64,000 nucleotides of DNA from Candidatus Heimdallarchaeota archaeon (GTDB lineage Archaea; Asgardarchaeota; Heimdallarchaeia; Hodarchaeales; Hodarchaeaceae): the NCBI GenBank assembly GCA_011364965.1, contig RDOB01000005.1:1-64000 (forward strand), read 5' to 3'. The notes under the pieces are model-generated. The model was not told the origin of the DNA. It made no database searches and worked only from the letters and a program-made list of their open reading frames with translations. The first letter of the stretch is position 1, and every line of letters starts with the position of its first letter. A program made the position numbers and the translations under genes. Positions 45,944 to 54,941 of this stretch are shown piece after piece.

Positions 45944-47248
45944 ATGGAAATAACAAAACGAGAGATTTTCCACCAGAAAGAACTATCTGAGGATGAAACA
46001 AATCCATGGCAGAATGCATTAATACAGTTAAATGAGGCTGCAAAGGTAATAAACTTAGACAATAATATACTAAAGATTTTGGAAAGGCCCGCAACTACCC
46101 TTATCACTACTTTTCCAGTCACTATGGATGATGGAAGTATTGAAGTATTCGAGGGTTATCGTGTACAGCATAATATGTCACGGGGTCCTTGTAAAGGTGG
46201 TATTCGATTCTCCCCCTCGGTTAATATTGACGAAGTAAAAGCTCTAGCTGCTTGGATGACATGGAAAACAGCTGTCACTAATATTCCTTATGGTGGGGCA
46301 AAAGGTGGAGTAGTTGTCGATCCTAGCAAGCTTAGTCAATCAGAATTGCAGCGTCTTGTTAGAAGGTTTACTTATTCAATTATTTCCTTAATTGGTCCAA
46401 ACTCAGACATTCCCGCTCCTGATATCAATACAAATCCTGAGATAATGGCTGTAATGATGGATACGTATTCAATGATTAAAGGGCATACAGAGTTAGGAGT
46501 AGTGACAGGAAAACCAATAGAGGTTGGGGGTTCTCTTGGCCGGAAAGAAGCTACTGGTCGGGGTGTTTATATCACAATGGAAGAAGCACTCCATCAACAA
46601 AATAAGCAGTGTTGTGATGGGGTTAAAATAGCAATTCAGGGTTTTGGTAATGTAGGATCGCATTTCGCTAGAATTGCTTATGAAAATAAAGCAAAAATTA
46701 TAGGAGTTACTGACATATTTGGAGGGGTTTATAACCCAAATGGACTCGATATCCCCGATCTCATATCTTACGTTGAAAATTCAGGGAAGAGATCTGTAGT
46801 AGGCTATCCAGGTGCTGATCCGTTACCACAAGCTGACATTTTCTCCCTAGATGTCGATGTTCTTGCACCATGTGCTCTTGAAAATCAGATTACAACTTCT
46901 AATGCTGAAATTATTGAAGCGAGTTTAATTGTCGAAGGCGCAAATGGCCCTACTACTCCAAGAGCTGATAAAATTTTGAATGAAAGGGGAATTGTGGTAA
47001 TTCCTGATATTCTAGCTAATGCAGGTGGAGTAGTATGTAGTTACTTTGAATGGGTTCAATCTCTGCAATCTTTCTTCTGGTCTGATGATCAGGTAAATAA
47101 TGCGCTTTCAAACATCTTAATTAAATCATTCAAGGAAGTAAATCTCTATAAAAGTAGATATAATATCCAAGATCTCAGAACTGCTGCTATGTGTTTAGCG
47201 GTAAACAGAGTTGCTAAAGCTATTAAATTACGTGGTATATTCCCGTAA
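45944..47248 (+). CDS. gdhA: Glutamate dehydrogenase
   Basis: A canonical hexameric-type GDH that interconverts glutamate and 2-oxoglutarate plus ammonia. Key residues are intact: CKGGIRF, MTWK, PYGGAKGGV and APDIN, then the nucleotide-binding QGFGNVGSHFA and the NAGG motif near the C-terminus. An in-frame ATG at 45926 lies inside the TIR-like gene. The ATG at 45944 has AGAGGT at 45931-45936 as ribosome-binding site, so 434 residues is preferred. It is the last gene of the operon; a T-rich terminator follows. Coenzyme preference cannot be settled by eye. Confidence 0.95.
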   Translation: MEITKREIFHQKELSEDETNPWQNALIQLNEAAKVINLDNNILKILERPATTLITTFPVTMDDGSIEVFEGYRVQHNMSRGPCKGGIRFSPSVNIDEVKALAAWMTWKTAVTNIPYGGAKGGVVVDPSKLSQSELQRLVRRFTYSIISLIGPNSDIPAPDINTNPEIMAVMMDTYSMIKGHTELGVVTGKPIEVGGSLGRKEATGRGVYITMEEALHQQNKQCCDGVKIAIQGFGNVGSHFARIAYENKAKIIGVTDIFGGVYNPNGLDIPDLISYVENSGKRSVVGYPGADPLPQADIFSLDVDVLAPCALENQITTSNAEIIEASLIVEGANGPTTPRADKILNERGIVVIPDILANAGGVVCSYFEWVQSLQSFFWSDDQVNNALSNILIKSFKEVNLYKSRYNIQDLRTAAMCLAVNRVAKAIKLRGIFP

Positions 47249-47252
47249 TTTC

Positions 47253-47264
47253 CTTTCTTTTTTT
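47253..47264 (+). terminator. T-rich terminator after glutamate dehydrogenase
   Basis: CTTTC followed by seven T, 5-16 bases after the stop codon and overlapping the end of the convergent regulator gene. Confidence 0.45.
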
Positions 47265-48339
47265 ATATTCTTTCATCATCCTGCATTAATGAGACAATCT
47301 CTCTTCCATGAACACTGCGCAGCTTTTTTTCGATAAATTGTAAGGGAACATAATTCTGGTTGATGGAGAAAGCCATCGCTGAAGAGATATACGTATTTTT
47401 TACAGCACCTATGCTGTTTGGGAATCTATTCTGTAAATCTTCTTGCCATTGAAGGTGATCTTTTACATAATAAAATATTATTCCCATAAAATAGTTATAT
47501 CGACCTTCATTTATTTTTATAAGCATAGGGATGTGATCATCTTTTCTCAAATATTTTAATACAGCATCTTTCTGGTCATTTATCTCTACGAGTGATAGTA
47601 CAAAAAAATAATCTGGTGGAATAAATGCTCTTGGAAATCGTGCACTTGGACGTGTAATAATGTTTTCTTCTAACATTGAAACGAGTTTATTTTGAATGGT
47701 GCGACGATTTACACCCATCCTTCGAGCTAGTAAATTCTCATTTGTTTTTATACCCTTCCCTTTTAAAACATATTTAGCGATCTCTAATGAAAGGTTATCG
47801 AGTTCTAGGCCTTTTAATTTGTGGATTTTTCCAGTATTATAGTCATCAATTACAATGTTAATACCAATTGATGGTTTATACTTTAACATTCTTTTAGTGC
47901 TGAATAGCAAAGCTTCAGGTGGATTTTGATTCTCAAAGGTTGTGATAAGGCCTTCCTCAAACATAGCATCACACCAACTTTGATATTGGAATAAGTCCTC
48001 GTGAAATTGAATTGTTAGTGTGTTATAGACTCCCTCTTTAAAGAAGAAGGCAGCATAAATTTGTGGATCAAGCGCAACAAATTCATTAGTTTTCTCATCC
48101 CTCGCTAAATCATCCTTGGAAATCACAAGTAGAGGGTATTCAGTTAGAAGGCGTTCGAAGGAGTAAAAGGGTCTCGTAATTATCTCATTATCAATTAATA
48201 GTTTTAATCGGGTCTTAATTGTATTTCTATGCTTTTTAAAATGGTCCGATAAGTCACTTAGATTAAAATTCACCCCTATTCCTGAAGTTAAATACTTTAA
48301 TAACGTGAGGGAAATTTCATTCTCTAAATGGTATGCCAC
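47263..48339 (-). CDS. Double-length Lrp/AsnC-like transcription regulator
   Basis: A 358-residue protein built from two similar halves. Each has a helix-turn-helix (FNLSDLSDHFKKHRNTIKTRL at about 24-44 and TNENLLARRMGVNRRTIQNKL at about 198-218), then ...II-TRP and a ligand-domain-like alpha/beta segment with VYNTLTIQF or RYNYFMGIIF. Single Lrp proteins are about 150 residues and dimerise, so this looks like a fused dimer. Lrp proteins regulate amino-acid metabolism. This gene converges on the glutamate dehydrogenase operon with 14 bases between stops, so it is a candidate regulator of it. Confidence 0.72.
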   Translation of the reverse strand: MAYHLENEISLTLLKYLTSGIGVNFNLSDLSDHFKKHRNTIKTRLKLLIDNEIITRPFYSFERLLTEYPLLVISKDDLARDEKTNEFVALDPQIYAAFFFKEGVYNTLTIQFHEDLFQYQSWCDAMFEEGLITTFENQNPPEALLFSTKRMLKYKPSIGINIVIDDYNTGKIHKLKGLELDNLSLEIAKYVLKGKGIKTNENLLARRMGVNRRTIQNKLVSMLEENIITRPSARFPRAFIPPDYFFVLSLVEINDQKDAVLKYLRKDDHIPMLIKINEGRYNYFMGIIFYYVKDHLQWQEDLQNRFPNSIGAVKNTYISSAMAFSINQNYVPLQFIEKKLRSVHGREIVSLMQDDERI

Positions 48340-48548
48340 GATTCTTCGAGAAAAAATTAAATTTCTCCTTTAAAGATTTTTTTGGGCCTTAGCACCAATC
48401 AACATTTTTAACTAGATATTCAGATAAAAAAGTCAAATCATATCATTTTTTTCGTCGTAAAAGGTATATTTTACGATGTTATTATTATTTTAATACCGCA
48501 TTACCAATTTATTAAAGGACATTCACTCCCACTAATATTGGACACTTA

Positions 48549-49082
48549 ATGAATTTTAATTTGAATCTGGTAAAGAAAGTGCAGAAAAGAAATTTTAGAC
48601 TGTTAGAGCTGGTAAATGTTACAATAATGAGTTTTGCCTATATTGCATTATTTTTCTCAGGTTTTCTTAGGCCTGATCAACCATATAACTATTTTATTGG
48701 ATCTTTTGGTTGGATTATATGGTTTCTGGGACTTATGTTGGCATTGTCACCCAATTTTGTATTAAAACAAAGAGGTGAGGTTCCTGAGGGAAAATCATAT
48801 ATTCACACTACCAAATTAGTAAAGGATGGGATTTATGGAGTAATGCGCCATCCTCAATATACTGGCGGGATTGTGATTGCTTTTGCTATGTGTTTAATAA
48901 TCCAAGCTATATTGACATACTTTTTAGCAGTAATTGCGTTAATAACAGCTTATCTTTCAATGGTTTTTGAGGAAGAGCGATTATTGATTAAATTTGGGCT
49001 TGATTATGAAAGTTATAAAGCGAAAGTTCCAAGAGCCAACTTTTTAATAGGCTTCCTCAGAAAAGTGAAAAATCTAAGGTAA
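48549..49082 (+). CDS. Membrane methyltransferase, ICMT/PEMT-like
   Basis: A 177-residue protein with about four transmembrane helices. The C-terminal half carries the isoprenylcysteine carboxyl methyltransferase-like signature: GIYGVMRHPQYTGG, then EEERLLIKFGLDYESYKAKVPR. Such enzymes methylate lipids, prenylated cysteines or small molecules using SAM. The substrate is unknown. A flavodoxin gene follows 18 bases later, probably on the same message. A TATA-like TTTATTAAA lies about 37 bases upstream. Confidence 0.8.
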   Translation: MNFNLNLVKKVQKRNFRLLELVNVTIMSFAYIALFFSGFLRPDQPYNYFIGSFGWIIWFLGLMLALSPNFVLKQRGEVPEGKSYIHTTKLVKDGIYGVMRHPQYTGGIVIAFAMCLIIQAILTYFLAVIALITAYLSMVFEEERLLIKFGLDYESYKAKVPRANFLIGFLRKVKNLR

Positions 49083-49100
49083 TAGATATCAGGATGTGGT

Positions 49101-49694
49101 TTGTTGTCTAAAAAAGTGCTTATTGCTTACGCTTCACGGTTTGGGAGCACAGAGGAAATTTCGATAAAATATAAACAAGTTCTTGAAGAAAAAGGATTCA
49201 TAGTTGATTTAATCAACTTGAAATCCCGTTCAACTAATCCCAAAAAGTTGAATGTGAATGATTATTCTGGTTTACTGATTGGAAGTGGAATTCGTGTGTC
49301 TAGATGGACAAAAGAAGCGAAATCCTTTTTAAAAGCCTATACCAAACAAATAAACAGTGGAAAGATTTTAGTTGGAGTTTATCTTAGTTCTGGTGAGGCA
49401 TCTGATCCTGAAAAGAGGCCTGAAGCCGTTGAAAAATATCTCCTAAATGTCTTTAATGAGTTTAATATCGACTTGGGAGATCATTTACTATATGATGCGT
49501 TTGGAGGGATATATGACTTATCCAAAGATACTAACTTAAATTGGCTAAATAAACGAATGTTAACAATGGCTGCAAATTATCCTGAACCTGATTCAAATCC
49601 AGCTTTTGGAATTGGACTTAATCAAAGAAAGGACTTGCGTGATTGGGATCAAATCAATAACTTTATTGAGATTTTTATTTCCAAATTTCAATAA
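49101..49694 (+). CDS. Flavodoxin-domain protein (HemG-like)
   Basis: A 197-residue FMN-binding flavodoxin-like protein starting with TTG. The phosphate-binding loop is YASRFGSTEEIS near the N-terminus, and SGIRVSRWTKEAKSFL plus VYLSSGEASDP match protoporphyrinogen-oxidase (HemG)/flavodoxin_5 proteins. It lies directly downstream of the ICMT-like methyltransferase. Its electron-transfer partner is unknown; no haem genes are close. Confidence 0.8.
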   Translation: MLSKKVLIAYASRFGSTEEISIKYKQVLEEKGFIVDLINLKSRSTNPKKLNVNDYSGLLIGSGIRVSRWTKEAKSFLKAYTKQINSGKILVGVYLSSGEASDPEKRPEAVEKYLLNVFNEFNIDLGDHLLYDAFGGIYDLSKDTNLNWLNKRMLTMAANYPEPDSNPAFGIGLNQRKDLRDWDQINNFIEIFISKFQ

Positions 49695-49934
49695 AGTAGA
49701 ACTTCATCCTTTGGAAACACAAACCCCTATGATTAAATTTCGCTTCAGTTCTTTACCCTTAGTAATTATATACTCGTTTTCAGCAAATTCCTGACTTGGT
49801 TTGTATCACATAAAAGTAACTATGTATCCTGAGCGAGCTTCACCGTTCAAAACCTTCAAAAAATCAGAGTAGATGCCCGAATTATTGAATGTTTACACTT
49901 TATTTTTACTTTATTATTTTGGAGTGACTTTAAT

Positions 49935-51185
49935 ATGACTTCTGAAGTAATTGATGATTCAATAACACCTCCAGTTGAGCAAATTCCAGATTTTACACGC
50001 GATTTACTTGCTCTTGTTGGCACTACAATAATTGTATTTCTTATATGGCTTCTATTCTTTGATTTCTATTACGCTATCTTATCACTGGAACTCGTGGGGA
50101 TTATTATTCTCTTTGTAGTGATGATGTTATTGCTACCTTATTCAATGGCTCTCGTGGGAAAATGGTTTGAAATTTGGGCTTATCAGGCTGTATCATGGAA
50201 ATATGGTATGCAGTACATGAACTATAAAAAGAAATGTCCATTTTTGCAGAGAAAGCGTTTAACATTTTCCTGCAAAGCGGAACAGCTAGCCCCTTTTGAT
50301 GTTCCGGCCTTTGAAAAATGTCATAATAAGAAATTATGGGAATTATGCTGGCCTGACCGCGTACCATCTATTATAGAAACATTTGATTCAGTTCCACCTA
50401 AGAAGCAACAGGAATTGTCGTATTTATTAGGCGGTATGAAGGATAAAGCAAATCTTGCAAGTAATAAAATGAATGAAGTACTTTCAGACTTTAATCGAGA
50501 AATCGAAACTCGATTAGCTGCAGGATATTCGTTATCTGAGATGAAGGAAGAATCTGCAATCGCTTCTCTTATATCAATGCTTGGAAATTCTAATCAAAGA
50601 ACTGAGCAGACCATCCGTGCTATTATAGCGCGATATGGGGATCTTGCAAGTCCTTATTTGATTCAAGCAATGCAGGATTGCGATTCTGATCAAAGATGTG
50701 GAGCTATTATAGAAATCATGGGGAAAATCGGGAATGAGAACTTCTTACCAACTTTGGAAGGAGTTCTAAAAAACGAAAACACTGGAGAATATTCTAGGCT
50801 TACAGCCTACTTTGCACTCCAAGCTCTTGGTACCAAGGAATCGTATCAAATAATTGTGAATTCATTAGATTACGCGTCAGATGAAGATTGGTTAACCGCA
50901 AAACAAGTTTGCCATTCAAAAAAATTAATATCTTTCCCTTTATTGATAGATCTTCTCTCTAATCAAGAGATTTCACAGCAGTTCTATGAAAGAATCGGCG
51001 ATATTCTTGCTGATGTTGATGTTCCAACCTACAATAAATTATTCGCGAAGTTTTCCGAAACAGAAGGGATAGAGCGTACTCGAAATCTAGCTAGAATATT
51101 AAAGGAACATACTCCAGAGGAAGAAGAATTTCAAAAACTTCATAGCGTATTGAATAATATAATAAATTCCCCTTTAATTCCTTAA
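49935..51185 (+). CDS. Membrane-anchored HEAT-repeat protein with a Cys cluster
   Basis: A 416-residue protein. Two transmembrane helices (about 24-46 and 49-72) are followed by a short region with four cysteines (C101, C113, C129, C138) that could bind zinc or a cluster, and then about 260 residues of helical HEAT/ARM-like repeats (for example TEQTIRAIIARYGDLASPYL and CGAIIEIMGKIGNENFL). The repeats should be cytoplasmic and act as a scaffold. GGAGTGA serves as ribosome-binding site. I do not know the family. Confidence 0.72.
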   Translation: MTSEVIDDSITPPVEQIPDFTRDLLALVGTTIIVFLIWLLFFDFYYAILSLELVGIIILFVVMMLLLPYSMALVGKWFEIWAYQAVSWKYGMQYMNYKKKCPFLQRKRLTFSCKAEQLAPFDVPAFEKCHNKKLWELCWPDRVPSIIETFDSVPPKKQQELSYLLGGMKDKANLASNKMNEVLSDFNREIETRLAAGYSLSEMKEESAIASLISMLGNSNQRTEQTIRAIIARYGDLASPYLIQAMQDCDSDQRCGAIIEIMGKIGNENFLPTLEGVLKNENTGEYSRLTAYFALQALGTKESYQIIVNSLDYASDEDWLTAKQVCHSKKLISFPLLIDLLSNQEISQQFYERIGDILADVDVPTYNKLFAKFSETEGIERTRNLARILKEHTPEEEEFQKLHSVLNNIINSPLIP

Positions 51186-51192
51186 GGGGATT

Positions 51193-51390
51193 TTATTGTG
51201 TCATTAGCACTCTCCATCCTAATTCCTGTAAATTTATAATGAAGTCTAGGATGAAAGGTTGAATTATTGGTGAAACATCCTCAAAAGAATTAAGTTTTCT
51301 ATCATTTATCCAAATTTCAATAGAATGATTTGGGAATTGTATTGTTTTCAATTTAATTGGTAGATGATAATTTCGAAGCATTTTGTCCAC
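51193..51390 (-). CDS. Small hypothetical protein
   Basis: A 65-residue frame from GTG (51390), or 62 residues from the ATG at 51381. It has no membrane helix or motif. It is probably real because a strong TATA-like tract lies about 30 bases upstream on the same strand and the stop sits only 7 bases from the convergent gene. Function unknown. Confidence 0.45.
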   Translation of the reverse strand: MDKMLRNYHLPIKLKTIQFPNHSIEIWINDRKLNSFEDVSPIIQPFILDFIINLQELGWRVLMTQ

Positions 51391-51410
51391 TAAGAAGGAA
51401 GAAGAACTTA

Positions 51411-51429
51411 AATAAATATAAATATAAAG
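51411..51429 (-). promoter_or_regulatory. TATA-like tract before the small hypothetical gene
   Basis: On the minus strand this reads CTTTATATTTATATTTATT, about 30-40 bases before the ATG at 51381. Confidence 0.45.
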
Positions 51430-51740
51430 AAGACACTGCCTTTTAAAATTTAAATTCGTATCTTTATCTCATCTTAGCAATTGAACTCAAAAAATGAATT
51501 ATTTTTTATTTCCATTTCAGAGGAGATAAACTTTCTAAGGGAGGATTACAATCTTTGAGAATAAGACATTATAATATTTATATTGTCGGATATTTAAGGA
51601 TTTGACGAAGTATATTATTAACTCCAATCGATTTGCTTTAAAATGGTTTAATTACTAAAAAATGAAATCATTAGTCTAAAACAACTCTTTCATTCGCTTT
51701 AATAGTTAAATAAAATAAGTTTATGAAAAAGGGATCCAAT
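51430..51740. other. Gene-free AT-rich stretch before nep1
   Basis: About 310 bases without a convincing gene. TTAAATAAAA at 51706-51715 lies about 30 bases before the ATG at 51741 and could be the nep1 TATA element. Nothing else is recognised. Confidence 0.35.
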
Positions 51741-52448
51741 ATGACTGCTACCATAATTTTATTTGAATCAGCACTCGAATTAATACCAGAACACTTACGT
51801 TCTCATCCTCTCATAAAAAAAGAATGGAAAAAAGGAGTGAAAGAGAAAAATAAAGGAATACTGCTTGATGGTGCGATCCATCGTCCTTTGTTTGAATTAC
51901 TTGAAGATAAGAATAAAAGGGGTAGGCCTGATATAATCCATCAAACTTTGCTCAATGTTGTTTATTCTTCCTTATTTGCAACTTCCAAGCTAAAAGTGAT
52001 TGTTCATACAAGAAATAACCTCACTATTGAAATTCCTAATGATTGGCGTATTCCTGTTAATTATAATAGATTTTGTGGTCTTTTTTCCCAATTATTACTT
52101 AATAATCGAGTTCCATTAGACGGAATGCCCATCCTGGAAACTCAAAAGAACTCTCTTGGAAAATTATTAGATAGCTTAACGCCTACCCAGGTATACTTGT
52201 GTGAGCTTCAAACTACCAACAATTCTCTACCTCAAATCCATTCTTCCATTCGAAATCCGAAAGATTCAATATTCTTAATCGGAGGGTTTCAGGAGGGACA
52301 ACCGAGTGCAGAAACGTACAAAACACTTCATTCTTTCGATTCCATTAAGGTTTTATCGTTATATCCTGATATCAAGCCAACTTGGATAATTGCAGGGAAA
52401 TTGGTTTTTTTATTAGAATCAGGTGAGAATCAGTGGCAATTCTTGTGA
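51741..52448 (+). CDS. nep1: Nep1/Emg1 16S rRNA pseudouridine methyltransferase
   Basis: A SPOUT-class enzyme that methylates a pseudouridine in small-subunit rRNA and helps 40S/30S assembly; it is found in archaea and eukaryotes. Signatures are the N-terminal ALELIPEHL, GRPDIIHQTLLNVVYSSL (RPDI at 62-65), VIVHTRNNLTIEIP and WRIPVNYNRFCGLFSQLL. The C-terminal SAM-knot region reads FLIGGFQEG. From the ATG at 51741 it has 235 residues; an in-frame ATG at 51723 adds six, but the upstream TATA-like site favours the inner one. Its end overlaps the next gene by 16 bases. Confidence 0.88.
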   Translation: MTATIILFESALELIPEHLRSHPLIKKEWKKGVKEKNKGILLDGAIHRPLFELLEDKNKRGRPDIIHQTLLNVVYSSLFATSKLKVIVHTRNNLTIEIPNDWRIPVNYNRFCGLFSQLLLNNRVPLDGMPILETQKNSLGKLLDSLTPTQVYLCELQTTNNSLPQIHSSIRNPKDSIFLIGGFQEGQPSAETYKTLHSFDSIKVLSLYPDIKPTWIIAGKLVFLLESGENQWQFL

Positions 52449-52960
52449 TCATAACTAGCAAGAACCCAGTTAAAATCGAAGCAACTGAAAGAGCATTCTT
52501 GCATTTTTTTAAAGCAGTTGAATTTAAGTACTGTGACCCTAATATACTTTCACAGCCGATTGGGGAGAACGAGACTTATATTACATCAAGAAATCGTGTG
52601 AAACAAGCGCAACAGTTACTTCCAGGAGCTGATTTTTATGTTGGGATCGAAGGAGGTATTTCGTTAAATTTCTTTGATGTTCCTCGTATAATAGTATATT
52701 GTACTGTTGCCAACCATTCTCGCGTTGAAACAGTAAGAGGTTGTGAGATCCCCTTAGCTGAGAACTGGTATACCTCATTATTAAGAGGAAACCATAAAGA
52801 ACTTGGTGATTTGGTTGATGAGGTTGGTGGTTTTATCAACATAAAGCAAAAAGAAGGTGCAATTGGGTATTTAACTGGAAATTATGTGAAGAGAGTGGAT
52901 ATATTAACACACGGGGTTGCAGCTGCCCTAATCCCTTATGTAAATCCCGATATTTTTTGA
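52433..52960 (+). CDS. Inosine/xanthosine triphosphatase (YjjX family)
   Basis: A 175-residue housecleaning NTPase that hydrolyses ITP and XTP so that they do not enter nucleic acids. Signatures are ITSKNPVKIEATERAF, GADFYVGIEGGI and GYLTGNYVKRVD near the C-terminus. It starts with GTG inside the last 16 bases of nep1, implying translational coupling. Confidence 0.9.
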   Translation: MAILVIITSKNPVKIEATERAFLHFFKAVEFKYCDPNILSQPIGENETYITSRNRVKQAQQLLPGADFYVGIEGGISLNFFDVPRIIVYCTVANHSRVETVRGCEIPLAENWYTSLLRGNHKELGDLVDEVGGFINIKQKEGAIGYLTGNYVKRVDILTHGVAAALIPYVNPDIF

Positions 52961-53020
52961 GTTTAGCACAAATAAATCCAAGAAAAGAAGGATAGGGAGG
53001 TTTTTAAACTGAATCAATTC

Positions 53021-53575
53021 ATGTTTTTTTGTGAAGTGAATCACTTGATACCATCCATTCGACCATTCAAAGACCAAGTAGAGGCGCCTAAACAAATTGA
53101 GCAAATTAAACATTGGTTGGATTTATTAGGTCTAGAATATGTCATTTTAACGCATGAGGGTTATGGAGGATTTAATTTTCTTATACCCTTGAAAAATTGC
53201 CCCGATATTCATGTTGCATTGGACAGTAACCTGAACCACATCTCTTTCTTTTCTAATGGATTAACCCGCTTATCTGGAGAACCTCAGGAAACCCTTATTC
53301 CATTTTTATTAGATCTTTTAAGATTACAAGGGCAATATTTTACATCTAGACTCATAAGTACTGGTTCAAACGATGAGTTACGCTTATTTATTGGTTTCCG
53401 GTTTGATGAGATGTCAATGTACCGTTTTTCTCGTAAATTGCGGGAATTGATGCAATTTGTGAAAGAAATAGCAAAATTGATAGATCACCATAAAATGAAC
53501 GAACTTTGGCGTGATACAGAACAAGAGCCAAAATTCCCCGAAATTGACGTTCGTGAAAGAGTTAGATTTTTATAA
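53021..53575 (+). CDS. Hypothetical protein, 184 aa
   Basis: A soluble alpha/beta protein: N-terminal helix (APKQIEQIKHWLDLLGLEY), several strands with an FNFLIPLKN turn, and a long C-terminal helix (RFSRKLRELMQFVKEIAK). The layout resembles YbjN/type III chaperone-like folds, but I would not assign it. AGGGAGG lies 20 bases before the ATG, too far; an in-frame CTG at 53009 sits 8 bases from it and might be the true start. Confidence 0.6.
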   Translation: MFFCEVNHLIPSIRPFKDQVEAPKQIEQIKHWLDLLGLEYVILTHEGYGGFNFLIPLKNCPDIHVALDSNLNHISFFSNGLTRLSGEPQETLIPFLLDLLRLQGQYFTSRLISTGSNDELRLFIGFRFDEMSMYRFSRKLRELMQFVKEIAKLIDHHKMNELWRDTEQEPKFPEIDVRERVRFL

Positions 53576-53706
53576 ACGCTTTAATCTTTTCAGTAAGTCA
53601 CTTCTTTATTCTTATCAAATATCACGTAATCTTAAAAATAGTGTAGAGTAGAACACTTCCATTAGACCTTTGATTCTGAAGAAGATTAAAGGAGCATTAT
53701 GAGGAA

Positions 53707-54177
53707 ATGGTAAATAGATCTAATGAAGCAAAAAAGCCTGATTCGCTAAAAGAAATCCTTGCTTCTCTTGAAGTAACTGCACAGGTGAGACCCGAAATAG
53801 AAAAATATACCACTAGCCTATCAGAAAGGTTACTTAACCTCACACGAGATTATTACGCCTCGTTGATTTTTCTTTTCACCTCTCCTTTATCATTCCACAA
53901 AAGGTTGATACTCATGAAGTTAATTTCAATTTATCCTCAAGGAAGTTCGGGTATTGATTTAGCTAGAGCCCTGGGAATATCTGAAAAATCGAAATCCATC
54001 TATAAAGATTTGGCAGCATTGGAGGAGGAAGGATTAATCTCTCTTGATGAAATTCATGCTCGATTAAAATTAGCTTACGCAAATCCTAGTAATCGTCTTA
54101 TCAATAGACTTATTGAACTAGTGCAACTGCATGGAACTGATCTGCATCTGTTACTCTCGGAAAATGGAGGTTTATAG
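53707..54177 (+). CDS. Winged-helix regulator
   Basis: A 156-residue protein with a C-terminal winged helix (about 77-125): FHKRLILMKLISIYPQGSSG, then IDLARALGISEKSKSIYKDL and a wing, LEEEGLISLDE. The N-terminal 70 residues are helical and could dimerise or bind a ligand. The next gene begins one base later, so this regulator and the membrane protein form a pair. Confidence 0.72.
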   Translation: MVNRSNEAKKPDSLKEILASLEVTAQVRPEIEKYTTSLSERLLNLTRDYYASLIFLFTSPLSFHKRLILMKLISIYPQGSSGIDLARALGISEKSKSIYKDLAALEEEGLISLDEIHARLKLAYANPSNRLINRLIELVQLHGTDLHLLLSENGGL

Positions 54178-54178
54178 T

Positions 54179-54793
54179 ATGTTATTATTGCCCTTGAAGA
54201 AAATCTGGTATATTCATGTAATCATCATAAGCTCCATTTTAGTCCTGATAGCTTCTATAGGTCTCATAACAATTCAACTCCTAGTTAATACAAATCCAGA
54301 TTTTAGATATGCTACAAGTGAGCAATTTATAGATGACCTTACTCATAAATCTTTGATTCATAGATTTATTATTTTTCCTCAAGAGGGAATCATTTTTCTT
54401 TTTATTGTTAGTTTGGTAATATTAGGAGGAATACTATTTATTTGGACCCCTAATCTAACAGCATTGGGAGTTAGAGGAGAAACAGTGAAAATGATATGGG
54501 ATTATAATCGGTTTCATATCCCAGAAAGACAACTTCTGATTGATACCCCAACTGGGAAAATCTGTGTCCGACGTAAACATTCTTCTTTAAAAGGCGTATT
54601 TTCTCAAGAATATATTCTAGAGCTTTCCATTGCTAAAGATGATTCTGTTTCATCCTTCATATCAGATTTTGGAGGAAAATTCGAATGTACGGAGACCTCG
54701 ACTCATATTATTTTGACATCAACGGTTAAATTTGAGTATTTGCCTTTGAAAATATTCCAAATCCGAGCTTTACTTGCTGCTTTCATTAAATAA
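54179..54793 (+). CDS. Two-helix membrane protein paired with the wHTH regulator
   Basis: From the ATG at 54179 (GGAGG at about 54166-54170 is its ribosome-binding site) the protein has 204 residues. Transmembrane helices lie at about 12-35 and 74-97, with an outside loop between. The C-terminal 100 residues are cytoplasmic and strand-rich. An upstream in-frame ATG (54131) lies inside the previous gene and is rejected. I know of no family. A one-component membrane signalling pair with the regulator is possible. Confidence 0.68.
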   Translation: MLLLPLKKIWYIHVIIISSILVLIASIGLITIQLLVNTNPDFRYATSEQFIDDLTHKSLIHRFIIFPQEGIIFLFIVSLVILGGILFIWTPNLTALGVRGETVKMIWDYNRFHIPERQLLIDTPTGKICVRRKHSSLKGVFSQEYILELSIAKDDSVSSFISDFGGKFECTETSTHIILTSTVKFEYLPLKIFQIRALLAAFIK

Positions 54794-54894
54794 ACCATCT
54801 ACTTTTACTTTGGCTGAATACGGCTACTAAATAATGTACTATTTGAAAATCATAAGTGTACACAGGTTGAATTTTTAAGCTTCCTGTGAAAGGG

Positions 54895-54903
54895 TTATAT
54901 AAT
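54895..54903 (+). promoter_or_regulatory. TATA box of the gelsolin-like gene
   Basis: TTATATAAT about 44 bases before the TTG start at 54942, giving a leader of about 18 bases that includes GAAGTGTGAG. Confidence 0.5.
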
Positions 54904-54941
54904 GGTTTATTTTGAATTTTAAACGAAGTGTGAGTAACTAA

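Noticed and set aside
45763..46122. Antisense frames of about 100-120 codons across the TIR-like/GDH junction
   Set aside because: They are antisense to two well-supported genes and have no recognisable domain.
54131..54178. Upstream start for the two-helix membrane protein
   Set aside because: It lies inside the wHTH gene; the ATG at 54179 has a GGAGG site.
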